Shown piece by piece: positions 40,884-50,275 of a DNA stretch of 64,000 nt. Source of the DNA: Candidatus Nitrososphaera evergladensis SR1 (GTDB taxonomy: Archaea; Thermoproteota; Nitrososphaeria; Nitrososphaerales; Nitrososphaeraceae); assembly GCF_000730285.1 (NCBI RefSeq), contig NZ_CP007174.1:620001-684000 (forward strand). The letters are read 5' to 3'. Below the pieces are notes generated by a model. It saw only the letters and a program-made list of their open reading frames with translations, ran no database searches and had not been told where the DNA came from. Both the position numbers and the translations under genes were made by a program. Numbering within the stretch: position 1 is the first letter of the stretch; each line of letters begins with the position of its first letter.

Positions 40884-41510
40884 GTGTCTATCAGAGATGA
40901 AGGGTTGGCGACAGGAAAGGGGGAGGTAGTTACCGGGTACGTTTGCACCCCTCATGGCAAGCAGACGGCATCACTGGTAGAAGTGTGGAAAAAGAGCGCA
41001 AACATTGTCGACATGTATTTTGCAGCCGCGACGTTCTCTGACGAAAGCGTGCCGTACTTTCCGAACAAGGCAAACAACTATGTCCTTGCGTCGTTTGCGA
41101 GCATGGCCGGGGTTCTTGATGATATCCGCGGGGGCGGCATGGACAGGCTTGCCTTCATGTTCAGCCTGAACAGCCCGCTCTTTGACCGCATCGGCGACAA
41201 GCTGAACTATGTCTCGCTGTACTTTACAAAGTATTCTAGCGGCGACCCTGCGATAGCCGACCTTGCCAACGTCATCGCAAGGCGCGACAGGGTGAAAAAG
41301 GCAAGCCTGGCAGAGATGCAGCTTTTGACCGCCGAGCAACCGCGCTTTGCGTTTCCCTACTCCAAGAACCTCGTCATCCTGGAAGTGGAAGGTTCAGAGA
41401 CGCACCAGACAGACCAAAAATACTGCGAGCGCACAAGGCGCGACGTGGCTAGAAAGGGAATACTGCTGAACAATCTGGTAAGTTTTTCTATTCTTGAAAA
41501 ACTAAAATAA
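40884..41510 (+). CDS. Conserved hypothetical protein
   Basis: A 208-residue soluble protein starting with GTG 40884; TATA-like ATATAT lies just upstream (40871-40878). Pattern: an N-terminal GEVVTGYVCTPHGKQTASLVEVWKKS, a central helical region with MAGVLDDIRGGGMDRLAFMFSLN, and a C-terminal basic helix. No catalytic motif or named family recognised. The codon use matches the chromosome, so it is a resident gene. Confidence 0.55.
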   Translation: MSIRDEGLATGKGEVVTGYVCTPHGKQTASLVEVWKKSANIVDMYFAAATFSDESVPYFPNKANNYVLASFASMAGVLDDIRGGGMDRLAFMFSLNSPLFDRIGDKLNYVSLYFTKYSSGDPAIADLANVIARRDRVKKASLAEMQLLTAEQPRFAFPYSKNLVILEVEGSETHQTDQKYCERTRRDVARKGILLNNLVSFSILEKLK

Positions 41511-41577
41511 TGTGCGCCAGCAGTCTGTGTAGTCGCCTTCCGCAATACCTAAAAGCGATAAATGCGATAATCAGGTG

Positions 41578-41742
41578 ATGAAGTCGCGGATGGAAGATCT
41601 GGTCTGGGAATGCAGACAGGAAGACGACATGGACAAAAAAGTCAAGTTGTTCAACCGGATCCGCAAGCTGCTTCCGAACCCGCCAAAGATGCCCTCGATG
41701 GTCACTGACGACTACATCAATTCTGCTCTGGACGATATCTAA
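41578..41742 (+). CDS. Small conserved-looking 54-residue protein
   Basis: ATG 41578 to TAA 41742 encodes a highly charged helical peptide (MKSRMEDLVWECRQEDDMDK..., then FNRIRKLLPNPPKMPSMVTDDY). A TATA-like AAAGCGATAAA lies about 20 bp upstream and the codon use is typical for the genome. Length and amphipathic helices suggest a small regulator or subunit; function unknown. Confidence 0.5.
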   Translation: MKSRMEDLVWECRQEDDMDKKVKLFNRIRKLLPNPPKMPSMVTDDYINSALDDI

Positions 41743-41857
41743 CAATACAATAATAATAAAAAAGAAGAAGCAGCATCTTTTTTAAAAATCCAGTGCCTTG
41801 TTTAGAAAATCAAGATCGGACTTGTCAAAAAATGATATATGATGATCTTGCAAATTA

Positions 41858-42249
41858 TTATACAATAATGCTTGTTCCCCATGGATTGTCAACGGCAACA
41901 AGCCACCGTCCGTCGGATTGCCTTTTCAACACATCTGTAGACGTTCCATTCATCGCTACACGCTTTTGCCATCCGGAGAAGTGCCCACCAATGTCCATCT
42001 TGAAATATACAGTGCAGTACCTCCTGCCTCGATCACTTGATCGGCTTCTCCCTTGAGCAAGGGCTTTAACGAAATGAACCCCTGAAGTGCTGCGCGAATC
42101 GCATCTCTTCCCCGAGCAATGTTTCCTGGCTGCGCGATGATGACTGCTTCCGGATCGTAAAGGCTCGATGCTGCATCGAGGTCGCCTTGGTTGATGGCTG
42201 CAATTAGATTTTTTATGGTTTCAAGTGGGTTTGGTTGTTGCTGCTCCAT
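41858..42249 (-). pseudogene. NTF2/SnoaL-like protein broken by a one-base frameshift
   Basis: The first frame (from ATG 42249, MEQQQPNPLETIKNLIAA) encodes an NTF2-like domain (AINQGDLDAASSLYDPEAVII, then GRDAIRAALQGF and ALYISRWTLVGTSPDGK) but stops at a TAG near 41967. In another frame the missing end follows exactly: MNGTSTDVLKRQSDGRW, then VAVDNPWGTSIIV and TAA at 41858-41860. Adding one base in the AAAA run at about 41972 restores a 130-residue SgcJ/SnoaL-type protein. This is a recent frameshift, programmed slippage, or a sequencing error in a homopolymer. Confidence 0.75.
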
Positions 42250-42461
42250 AGACGTACGCACACACAGCAAAAAAGACGGCGAAACTAATAAACCTGTACA
42301 GCTCCAAAGAAGTCAGTCCGTTTTCGTAACTTTATCATTCCTTGGATGTTTTAAAAAAAACAGTAGTGGTATTTGACAAGACTCGCTTGCTTGACAGAAC
42401 CAAAAGAAAAAGAAGCTCAACGCTTAAATATGCTGGATCTTTTCAAAATTCCTGAATTATA

Positions 42462-42863
42462 TTGAGCAAGCCGATGGAACTTGGCGCACTAAAGATTGGT
42501 TCATACATTATCATTGACGGCGAGCCGTGCAGGATCGTCTCGTACGACCACAGCAAGCCCGGCAAGCATGGATCGGCCAAGGCCAGGATAAACGCGGTCG
42601 GCGTCTTTGACGGCAACACTCACCCGTTCGTGGGTCCCGTGACTACAAGAGTCGAGGTGCCCCTGATAGACAAGCGCAACGGCCAGATAATTTCAAAGAA
42701 CGGCGACACACTCCAGATAATGGACCTTGAGACGTTTGAAGTGTTCGAGACGTCGTCTGTAGAAGACGAGATAAAGGATAAGCTCCAGGACAACGTCAAC
42801 GGGCGCGAAGTCGAGTACTGGAAGGTAATGGACAGGATAAAAATAGTCCGCGTAAAGGGCTAG
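42462..42863 (+). CDS. eif5a: Translation factor aIF5A
   Basis: The EF-P/eIF5A homologue that rescues stalled ribosomes. 133 residues from TTG 42462 (ATG 42474 would remove four). The hypusine/deoxyhypusine loop is SKPGKHGSAKAR, with the modified Lys expected in PGKHG (about 32-37). The N-terminal SH3-like and C-terminal OB-fold domains are both complete. A TATA-like box (TTAAATAT, 42424-42431) lies about 35 bp upstream. Confidence 0.93.
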   Translation: MSKPMELGALKIGSYIIIDGEPCRIVSYDHSKPGKHGSAKARINAVGVFDGNTHPFVGPVTTRVEVPLIDKRNGQIISKNGDTLQIMDLETFEVFETSSVEDEIKDKLQDNVNGREVEYWKVMDRIKIVRVKG

Positions 42864-42994
42864 TTAGCTGGATTCGCTAAGTTCATACGCCAGCAGAAAA
42901 GACATTATGTCTGGATGCTGATGACGTGAAGGAAGAGCCGTCTGATTTGTGACGAGGATTATGAGTCCTGAGGCATCCACTATTATTATTACTA

Positions 42995-44428
42995 CTACTG
43001 CTGCATCATCCTTTTTGCGCGCGGGTTCACTATCGAGTCCAGCGCGTTTCCGATAAGCGCAAACGCAAGGCCCGTCAGGGCTATCATCAGGCCCGGCGGC
43101 ACTATCCACCACCACAGGCCCCGGACAGCCGCGCCGGCAGAGTTGGCGTCGTGCAGTATCTGGCCCCACGTTGGTATCGACGGGTCGCCAAGTCCCAGAA
43201 ATGAGAGCGCGGCCTCGCCGAGGATGGCGGTTGGCACCGCAATTGCAATGCTTGCAAACGTCAGGGGCAGAAGCTGCGGGATTATGTGGCGAAAGATTAT
43301 CCGCGTGTCAGACTGGCCCATCAGTTTTGCGGCCTCGACGTACTGCAGGTTCTTTAGCTGGAGCGCAAGGCTCCTGCTTATCTTGGCCATGCCTACCCAC
43401 CCAAAGATGACAAGGAAACCCGTTATGAGAAAAATGCTGCGCCCTATCGTGACGGAGAGTATGACGAGCAGCGGAAGCGTCGGCAGGGAGTAAAAGATGT
43501 CGTTTATACGCATCAGCCCCTCGTCTGTCCTCTTGCCCTTGTATCCGGCCACCACGCCGTATATCAGGCCGATGAGTATCGATGCTACGGACACCGTGAG
43601 GCCGATAAAGAGCGCCACCGGCGCGGCCCACAGGATGCCTGTTGCAAGGTCGCGGCGCAGCTCGTCGGTGCCCATCAGCCCGTACACCTTGCCTCCAAGT
43701 ATGACGCCTGAATCCGTGACCGCGTCATCCTGTCCAAAGAGGTAGAACGTCTCGCGAATAACGTATGTGCCCTTTAGCACCTGGTTTTTCTGGCTGTCTG
43801 CAAATATCATCACCTGCGGCCTCGACGGGTCCTGCCTGTACGCAAAGTCGCCCGTATAGCTGCGCAGGTTCTCGGCTATCCCGCTGTCTGTGGAAAAGAC
43901 CCTGCCTGAAAACTCGTTGTCGGCACTGCCCAAACTCTGGGATGCAGGCGGAAGCGGCGCAAAGTAGATCCGAAACTCCTTGCCGTCGGGCCTGAGCACG
44001 TCTGCCTGCAGAGCCGGCTGCGTGCTGCCGTATTTGGCAGAGTAGAGCAGCATAAAGTCGCTAGGATAGGAATCATAGTTGAAATTCACTGTGTAGGAAT
44101 ACGTCACCGTCCGGCTGCCGCCTTCGCCTAGAGCGGATGACACCTCTGCATTTCTTGCGTGCAGCACAAAGTGCTCCGGCACCTTTGGGCCAAAACCTAT
44201 GTTTGTCCATGCTGGCGCTGCGGACTTTGGCAGGTCTATCCAAAAGTCGGGGTTGTTCCACTGCCGGTACGAGTCGAGCGGTATTGCGACTACAGAGTAT
44301 ATAGTCATCAGGATCAGGGCCAATAGTATGCCTATGCCTGCCAGGCCGCTCTTTGAGTGCCGAAACTCCAATAGTATCTGGGACCTTGAAATTGCAGCAG
44401 CGGCAGCCGCGGGTGATCTGCTACTCAT
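42995..44428 (-). CDS. dppC: Peptide-type ABC transporter permease (DppC-like)
   Basis: Inner-membrane permease, 477 residues. It has one N-terminal helix (about 25-50), a large extracellular insertion (about 55-255, unusually long for DppC) and five helices at about 260-470 with the ATPase-coupling motif EAALSFLGLGDPSIPTWGQIL (EAA loop, near 400-420). The final gene of the operon; its ATG overlaps dppB by 4 bp. The large surface domain may help dock the oversized binding protein, which is inference. It transports oligopeptides, nickel or another solute; the substrate is not readable. Confidence 0.9.
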   Translation of the reverse strand: MSSRSPAAAAAAISRSQILLEFRHSKSGLAGIGILLALILMTIYSVVAIPLDSYRQWNNPDFWIDLPKSAAPAWTNIGFGPKVPEHFVLHARNAEVSSALGEGGSRTVTYSYTVNFNYDSYPSDFMLLYSAKYGSTQPALQADVLRPDGKEFRIYFAPLPPASQSLGSADNEFSGRVFSTDSGIAENLRSYTGDFAYRQDPSRPQVMIFADSQKNQVLKGTYVIRETFYLFGQDDAVTDSGVILGGKVYGLMGTDELRRDLATGILWAAPVALFIGLTVSVASILIGLIYGVVAGYKGKRTDEGLMRINDIFYSLPTLPLLVILSVTIGRSIFLITGFLVIFGWVGMAKISRSLALQLKNLQYVEAAKLMGQSDTRIIFRHIIPQLLPLTFASIAIAVPTAILGEAALSFLGLGDPSIPTWGQILHDANSAGAAVRGLWWWIVPPGLMIALTGLAFALIGNALDSIVNPRAKRMMQQ

Positions 44429-45474
44429 CCGACCTTCACCCTCGGGTCAAAGTACGCGTAAACGATGTCGGTGACAAAGACGGTGATTACGAAAATGACC
44501 GTGGCAACGTAGGTGAGGCCGATTATTACCGGTATGTCGAGAAAGCCTATTGCGTCGTAGTAGAGCTTTCCCATGCCGGGCCAGTCAAACACCGCCTCGA
44601 CGGTTATAGCCCCGCCAAAGGACCCTGCAAGGCTGAGCGCGATCACCGTGACTATGGGGGGAGCAGCGTTTTTCAGCGCGTGGGAATAGATTATCCTCTT
44701 TTCCGGCACCCCTGCCGCTCTTTTGGCAGCGATATAATCCTCTCCCAGTATGCCGACCACGAAATACCTCACGATGTATGCCCATGAGCCAAAGCCCACC
44801 GCGACTATGGTTATCAGCGGGAGCACCATGTGGTACAGCAAATCAGGCACGTACGCGGGGTCTGACGGCGAAGTAAGCGGGGTCGCCCGCGCCGGGAAAA
44901 TGTGGTACGTAAATGCAAACGCAAAGATCATGAGTATCCCCACCCACCACGTGGGGAAACTTCCGCTAAACACCGCAAACGCCGAGTTGAGCCTGTCCAG
45001 CACCGAGCCGGACTTGTTGGCGACATAGGCGCCGAGGTACAGCCCTATCACGGTTATCACCAGGGTGGAAGTTGTGAAAAGGAGCACCGTCTTGGGCATC
45101 TTTTCCAGTATGATGTCCCGGACGCTTGAGGATCCGCTGTCGCTCGTGAAAAAGTTGGACCTGCCTAGGTCAAGCGTCATCACCTTCAGCACGGTGTTTG
45201 TGAACCTTTTGGGGGAGTACCACGGCTCGTCCAAGCCGAGCGTCTTTATCTGGAGCTGGACCCTGTCGTCGATGTACTTCTGCCGCTCCTGCGCGCTCTG
45301 GAATTTCAGATTCCCGTGGTTTACCTCGTCAACAATAGAAAACCTAGTCGCGTCGGTCAGTATTTTATCCATCGTTGGGCCAAGGAGCGCTATCGTAAGG
45401 ACAAGCGTCGCAAACAGCACGATTAGCATGTTTGCCGAACGCCTTATCAGAAAGCGGCCAAAGCCTCCAACCAA
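44425..45474 (-). CDS. dppB: Peptide-type ABC transporter permease (DppB-like)
   Basis: About 349 residues from TTG 45474, chosen because a GGAG element lies about 7 bp upstream and homologous sequence begins VGGFGRFLIRRSANMLIVLFATLVL. The frame is open much further upstream, but that part overlaps the binding-protein gene antiparallel to sense codons and is not permease-like. About six membrane helices; the coupling loop reads GEDYIAAKRAAGVPEKRIIYSHALKNA (near 260-286). It follows the binding-protein gene by 32 bp and overlaps dppC by 4 bp. Confidence 0.9.
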   Translation of the reverse strand: MVGGFGRFLIRRSANMLIVLFATLVLTIALLGPTMDKILTDATRFSIVDEVNHGNLKFQSAQERQKYIDDRVQLQIKTLGLDEPWYSPKRFTNTVLKVMTLDLGRSNFFTSDSGSSSVRDIILEKMPKTVLLFTTSTLVITVIGLYLGAYVANKSGSVLDRLNSAFAVFSGSFPTWWVGILMIFAFAFTYHIFPARATPLTSPSDPAYVPDLLYHMVLPLITIVAVGFGSWAYIVRYFVVGILGEDYIAAKRAAGVPEKRIIYSHALKNAAPPIVTVIALSLAGSFGGAITVEAVFDWPGMGKLYYDAIGFLDIPVIIGLTYVATVIFVITVFVTDIVYAYFDPRVKVG

Positions 45475-45506
45475 ATTTGCTCCACAGCTTTTTGGATTGC
45501 TTTCTA

Positions 45507-48500
45507 TTAATGTCTGCCTGTCCGGGCAAGCGCACTGTAGCCGATCCTTGCAAGCTTGCCGACTGCAATCGCGGACGCGCTTGCGGCCGACAGGACGAAC
45601 AGTGATGTGCCTATTGACAGCAACAGCAGCGGCGCGTTGCCTCCTGCTGTTGTAGCCATGCCGATTGCAATCAGCGCAACTGCGCCACACATAACTGCAA
45701 GCGATATCTTGGCGGCCGTTCCAAACCTGCTCTGCAGGCGCGCCGAAAGCGTCGCCGGCCACAGGTACACTGCGCCAATCAGCGTGCTTGCGACTGCACC
45801 TGCGGCCACCGCTCCTGCGTCGCCCCCGGCCGCTGACGAGTACGCCTTTTCTGACGCCATGAGTATCCCAAAGAGCGGGTACAGCGCGGCCTTTACCGTT
45901 GCCTGAAGCCACGGCTGCTGGCGTTCGTAATCTGCCACCTGCGGGCTGAACGAGTAGTAGATGCTGTTAAAGGCGTTCATGAACGCCGAGCCGGAGGCGG
46001 TTGACAGGATATAGTGCTCCCTAAAGTTGCGCAGGTACTGCACCTGCGGCGTCAATTCAGAGCCAAACGCCGCCGTTGCAATGAGGCACCCGGACGGCTG
46101 CGCCGGCTGCTGTTGCTGTCCTCCATTGCCGCCAGAAAGAGTTGTCGTTGTTTGCCCCCCTCCTCCTCCTGTACCATTGTTGCTGCTGGACGGAGCGGCC
46201 GCCGATGCAACCGCAAGAATCGTATTGGTCGAAATGTCCGGCCTGAACGCATACTTGCTGTTTGCAAATATCTTTAGCTGGTTTGGCCCCTGCGTCAGTT
46301 TTGAAGTGTCGTCCTGCGTCAGTTCTACTTTGAACGTTCCTGCGCTGTCTTGCGCAGGCTTGGCCTCGCCTCTGAGAGCCACTTTGCCGTCCTTGTTGAA
46401 AATGAAATATTCTACCAGCGCGTCGTTGCTTGGCTTGCCGTCAACCTGCAGGCTGACTGTCATTTCTGCAGGCTTGCCTATCTCTATCATCTGGGCCGCA
46501 TTCACCTTTTCTATCGTTGCAAGCTTGGGGTTCTCGTAGGCCGACCAGTGCCCCTGTTCAAACGGGTAGGACGGGTCGCGGAACGCCTTGATGGTGATGG
46601 TTCCTCCGGCAATGTTGAAATTGTCGAGGTAGAACGCACCGTTGCTGATGACGGCGTTCTTGTGGGTGTTTATCCAGGCGATGCTTGCGTCGTAGCGCTT
46701 TTTAGCCTCGTCTGCGCTCACTATTCCCTTGAGAGCCGCTGGGATGTAATTTTCGCTCTTCATCTGTTGCAGTTCTTGTTTAATAGCCTGCGCATGCTCT
46801 GGCACTATCGGGTCGAGCCAGTCGATGTTCTTTGCAACCGCCTGGCTCCTGGAATACGCAAACTTGCCGTCGGTGACGAGCCTTTCTGTCGCTGCGGTTA
46901 TCTCCCAAGGCTCTGCCGGCCACACAGGCGCAAAGTCGGCAATCTCTTTGTCGTCATAATGCCAATAGTTGACGTAGGATTCCAAGGTGTCGTTGGACGT
47001 GAACTCTATTCCTTTGAGGCGCGGGAGCCCCGGCGCCACTCCAGACGTGTATTCGGGGTCTACTGTCCTGTCTCCGTTGCCTGAATCGGTGCCCCACTCG
47101 AAAGTGAAATATTCAGAGAACAGCAGGTCAGACTTGTCCATCGGGATGCCGTTGTGCCACTTTGAGTATAGGAGCTTGTACGTGACCTTGCTTGTGGCAG
47201 TGGCATTTGGCCCGGCGTCCTTCCACTTTTGCGTGGCCGGATCCCACGTCTGGGCGTTCTCTGATACCTTTAGCTTGCCTGTAGGGCCCTGAGTGGAAAT
47301 GTCTGTCCACTGGGTCCTCATTGGGATTATGTCGCCAGTGTACGGGTCTCTGAAAGTGGCACTGTCGTAGACAGAATAGAAAATGTCCCTGCTGTACGCA
47401 TCGGACAGGCCGGCTATGTTGTTCCAAGAGCCTTGGTGGATCTGCTTGACGCCGATGTTGAGGGCGCCCTTGCCGTCCGGCGGCCTGACGTTTAGAAGAG
47501 AATACTTGCTTGTGATGCCTGCGCCAAAGTCGTTGACCATGCCCTTGAGCGAAGCGGAGGCTACAAACGGCTCGGTCCTCTGCGCAAGGAATATCCTGAC
47601 CGATTCCTGTATGCCGCCCTTGACGGCCGTGTTCACCAGCTTGCTTCTCTCTTCTGCCGACGTAAAGTTGGCAAAGAATATCTTTTGCGTGACGTCGTCA
47701 AGCGTAGAGTTCTTGTAGTTCCAGAAACTCGGGTTCTGGGAGCCCGGCATGTTGCCGACCCACGGGGCATACATCTGCCCCGGTATTATCGGGTTGTATT
47801 TCACAAACACCGAGGTGCCTGCCAGCCCTTCAGTGTAAAGGTGCCACTTGAAGTCCTGCGGGTTGGAAGCGTAGACGATTGTGTTGGCCTTCGTCAGGTC
47901 TCCAAAGTCCTTCTGGACCGTGAACCCTGCTTCTTCGAGCTTTGAGGCTACAAGCTCGCCTATCGACTTTCTCTGGGTGTCGTCAAGCCTTATCATGATC
48001 TTGACGGCGACAGGGCTTCCCTTGAACATCCACTTGTTGCCGCTTGCAGCATCCTTGGTAGCGCCGGCGGCGGTCATGGCGTCAGATATCATTTTCTCGG
48101 CAAGGCCGGGGTTGTAGCTAAAGCCAAACGACTCTACGGTATCTATGACGTTGAGGTATTCCGGCGAGTAAATGCCAAAGGGGTCGATGAGCGGGCTTCC
48201 GTATCCCTTGTAGATCTCGTTTACCACGAACTGGCGGTCAATCAGATAGTTCATGGCAAACCTCACTTCCTTGAGGGAGAACGGGTTGAGAGAATTGCCG
48301 TCCTTGGACGGCGCGGGGTTCATCAAGAGCCCGGCAGAGCCGGCCGTCCTGTCGTATACCGTCACGCGGGGGTCGTTCTTTGCGTCGGCCGCGGCTTCAA
48401 GCGGGATCTGGAAGTAATAGGCGTCAAGGTTTCCCGACTTGATGTCCTCAAGGGCGAGGTTCTCATCGTCGCGGTGGATAAACGTCACCTGATTCACGTA

Positions 48501-48626
48501 CGGGCCCTTCTTTTCCTGCTGTTGCTGCTGGGCGTATGCCGTGTTGAAAACCGTAGTAGAAAAAGCAGACAAAAGCAGTACCAGAATTATCGATACCGAT
48601 AGCAGAGGTGCCCCTCCTCTATTCAC
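45507..48626 (-). CDS. dppA: ABC transporter substrate-binding protein with C-terminal CFI-box and membrane helices
   Basis: An exceptionally long (1039 residues) family-5 binding protein. Signal peptide at about 1-32 (ends TAYAQQQQQ), SBP domain at about 45-760, then a fibronectin-like segment (MTVSLQVDGKPSNDALVEYF), a Gly/Gln/Thr-rich linker (about 800-840), and a CFI-box-type segment GCLIATAAFGSELTPQVQYL (about 845-864). Several membrane helices follow (about 930-1030). Typical homologues end after the SBP domain at 500-700 residues. The C-terminus seems to anchor the protein in the membrane. It is the second gene of the ATPase-SBP-permease-permease operon. Confidence 0.9.
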   Translation of the reverse strand: MNRGGAPLLSVSIILVLLLSAFSTTVFNTAYAQQQQQEKKGPYVNQVTFIHRDDENLALEDIKSGNLDAYYFQIPLEAAADAKNDPRVTVYDRTAGSAGLLMNPAPSKDGNSLNPFSLKEVRFAMNYLIDRQFVVNEIYKGYGSPLIDPFGIYSPEYLNVIDTVESFGFSYNPGLAEKMISDAMTAAGATKDAASGNKWMFKGSPVAVKIMIRLDDTQRKSIGELVASKLEEAGFTVQKDFGDLTKANTIVYASNPQDFKWHLYTEGLAGTSVFVKYNPIIPGQMYAPWVGNMPGSQNPSFWNYKNSTLDDVTQKIFFANFTSAEERSKLVNTAVKGGIQESVRIFLAQRTEPFVASASLKGMVNDFGAGITSKYSLLNVRPPDGKGALNIGVKQIHQGSWNNIAGLSDAYSRDIFYSVYDSATFRDPYTGDIIPMRTQWTDISTQGPTGKLKVSENAQTWDPATQKWKDAGPNATATSKVTYKLLYSKWHNGIPMDKSDLLFSEYFTFEWGTDSGNGDRTVDPEYTSGVAPGLPRLKGIEFTSNDTLESYVNYWHYDDKEIADFAPVWPAEPWEITAATERLVTDGKFAYSRSQAVAKNIDWLDPIVPEHAQAIKQELQQMKSENYIPAALKGIVSADEAKKRYDASIAWINTHKNAVISNGAFYLDNFNIAGGTITIKAFRDPSYPFEQGHWSAYENPKLATIEKVNAAQMIEIGKPAEMTVSLQVDGKPSNDALVEYFIFNKDGKVALRGEAKPAQDSAGTFKVELTQDDTSKLTQGPNQLKIFANSKYAFRPDISTNTILAVASAAAPSSSNNGTGGGGGQTTTTLSGGNGGQQQQPAQPSGCLIATAAFGSELTPQVQYLRNFREHYILSTASGSAFMNAFNSIYYSFSPQVADYERQQPWLQATVKAALYPLFGILMASEKAYSSAAGGDAGAVAAGAVASTLIGAVYLWPATLSARLQSRFGTAAKISLAVMCGAVALIAIGMATTAGGNAPLLLLSIGTSLFVLSAASASAIAVGKLARIGYSALARTGRH

Positions 48627-48659
48627 GAGAGATTACCCCTTGGATCTCCAATATATCTT

Positions 48660-49493
48660 TCATGGTGCATAGGTCCGGCCGCGGTCCGGGTCCGGTATAG
48701 CCTCTATCAGCGATTTGGTGTACTGGTGCGCCGGGCTCAGGAGCACCCTGTCGATGGGTCCCGTCTCGACTATCTTGCCTGCGTTCATGATGGCGATGTC
48801 GTCGCCGACATAGCGTGCGGTTGACAGGTCGTGGGTGATATAGATGTACGAGAGGGAAAAACGCCGCCGGAGCGTCTGCATCAGATCCAGTATCTCGCCC
48901 CTTACAGAAACGTCAAGCATCGAGACCGGCTCGTCGGCCACGATGAGCGCCGGCCTCATGACGAGCGCCCTTGCAAGGGCGACCCTCTGGCGCTGGCCGC
49001 CGGAGAGCATGTGGGGCAGGCGCCTAGCAATCTCTTGCGCCGGCACAAGCCTCACTTCCTCAAGCGCTTTTAGCACCTTTTCCTCCTTCTGCTCTTTCGT
49101 GCTTGCCCTGTCGTGTATGGAGAGGGGCTCCATCACGATGTCCATTATCTTCATGCGGGGGTTCAGCGACGCGTACGGGTCCTGGTACACCATGTGCACG
49201 GAGGAGCGAAAGTGCTTCAGCTGGCTTCCGGTGTAGAGCGTGACATCGTTTCCCTCAAAGATTATCGATCCGGCGTCCGGGTCTGTGGCGCGAAGCACCA
49301 GCCTTGCAACCGTGGTCTTGCCAGACCCTGACTCGCCTGCAAGCACGAGAACCTTGCCGCGCTCTAGAGTAAAGCTGACGCCGTCGACAGCCTTGACAAA
49401 ATCCCGGCCCTTCTGGTGGAGCATCTGCCGAAAGCTGCGCTTGACTGCAAAGTACTTGCGCAGGTCCCTGACCTCAAGCAGCGGGGCTGCCAT
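48660..49493 (-). CDS. dppF: Peptide-type ABC transporter ATP-binding protein (DppF-like)
   Basis: ATPase subunit, 277 residues from ATG 49493 (MAAPLLEVRDLRKYF); the longer upstream frame reaches into the divergent gene and is not ABC-like. Walker A is GESGSGKTT (about 53-61), the Q-loop is VYQDPYASLNPRM, the signature is LSGGQRQRVALARAL (about 164-178), Walker B is ALIVADEPVSMLD, and the switch His lies in YITHDLSTARY. It is the first gene of the operon. Only one ATPase is present; oligopeptide systems usually have two, so DppD may be elsewhere or this subunit works as a homodimer. Confidence 0.93.
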   Translation of the reverse strand: MAAPLLEVRDLRKYFAVKRSFRQMLHQKGRDFVKAVDGVSFTLERGKVLVLAGESGSGKTTVARLVLRATDPDAGSIIFEGNDVTLYTGSQLKHFRSSVHMVYQDPYASLNPRMKIMDIVMEPLSIHDRASTKEQKEEKVLKALEEVRLVPAQEIARRLPHMLSGGQRQRVALARALVMRPALIVADEPVSMLDVSVRGEILDLMQTLRRRFSLSYIYITHDLSTARYVGDDIAIMNAGKIVETGPIDRVLLSPAHQYTKSLIEAIPDPDRGRTYAP

Positions 49494-49575
49494 CAAGATA
49501 GCAGTTGCAGCCTCTAGTGATATAAACAATAATGTTGAAGTGTTATATTCCGCCGTAACCTCGCTACTCTCCGTG

Positions 49576-50265
49576 ATGAGGCTTGCGGCGCTTTTTTCCG
49601 GTGGCAAGGACAGCACGTTTGCCATCTACCGCGCAAGGCAGGCAGGCCATGCCGTTGAATGCCTGATAACGATGCACCCTGCGGCCGACGACAGCGCGCT
49701 GTTTCACTACCCAAACAGCCGCGTTACAAGATACCTTGCAGAGGCGATGAAAATTCCGCTTCTAGAGTCTGCCGCCGTAACCGGCACTGACAGGGACGCT
49801 GAAATCAAGGCACTTGCCGCGGCTGTGGCGCAGGCAAAATTGCTGTACCGCGTCGAGGGCATAGTGAACGGCGGCATCGCAAGCGTATTTCAAAAGCAGG
49901 CTTTTGAGGAGGCGTGCAAAGAGCACGGCCTTGTGCCCGTCTCGCCACTCTGGGGCGCCGAGCCGGAAAAATACATGGCCGATCTCTTGGCAAGCGGTTT
50001 TACTGTGATGATAGTGGGCATCTCTGCAATGGGGCTTGAAAAAGAGTGGCTTGGCAAAGTCATCGACGGAGAATCCCTTGCAAAACTCGTACAGCTCTCA
50101 AAAAAATATGGCTTTAACCTGGCGTTTGAGGGCGGCGAGGCAGAGACGCTTGTCCTGGACTGCCCGCTCTACTCAAAAAGGCTCGCCGTGGGGCAGGCCA
50201 CCGCAAAATGGGACGGCCAGAGGGGAATATTTGAAATACTGGAAGCAGAGCTAGTAAACCGGTAG
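49576..50265 (+). CDS. dph6: Diphthine-ammonia ligase family protein (Dph6-like)
   Basis: ATP-dependent amidase domain (PP-loop) that makes diphthamide from diphthine on elongation factor 2. 229 residues from ATG 49576 with the SGGKDSTFAIYRA loop (about 9-21), VEGIVNGGIASVFQKQAFEEAC (about 94-115), VSPLWGAEPEKYM (about 124-136) and the conserved FEGGEAETLVLDCPL (about 192-206). It is divergent from the dpp operon, and the SRP54 gene starts 10 bp after its stop. Diphthine specificity is inferred from family membership. Confidence 0.88.
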   Translation: MRLAALFSGGKDSTFAIYRARQAGHAVECLITMHPAADDSALFHYPNSRVTRYLAEAMKIPLLESAAVTGTDRDAEIKALAAAVAQAKLLYRVEGIVNGGIASVFQKQAFEEACKEHGLVPVSPLWGAEPEKYMADLLASGFTVMIVGISAMGLEKEWLGKVIDGESLAKLVQLSKKYGFNLAFEGGEAETLVLDCPLYSKRLAVGQATAKWDGQRGIFEILEAELVNR

Positions 50266-50275
50266 ACAAATACAC

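Noticed and set aside
45475-45912. Long N-terminal extension of the DppB frame
   Set aside because: It overlaps the certain binding-protein gene and translates to Arg/Ala-rich nonsense; the TTG at 45474 with a GGAG upstream is a better start.
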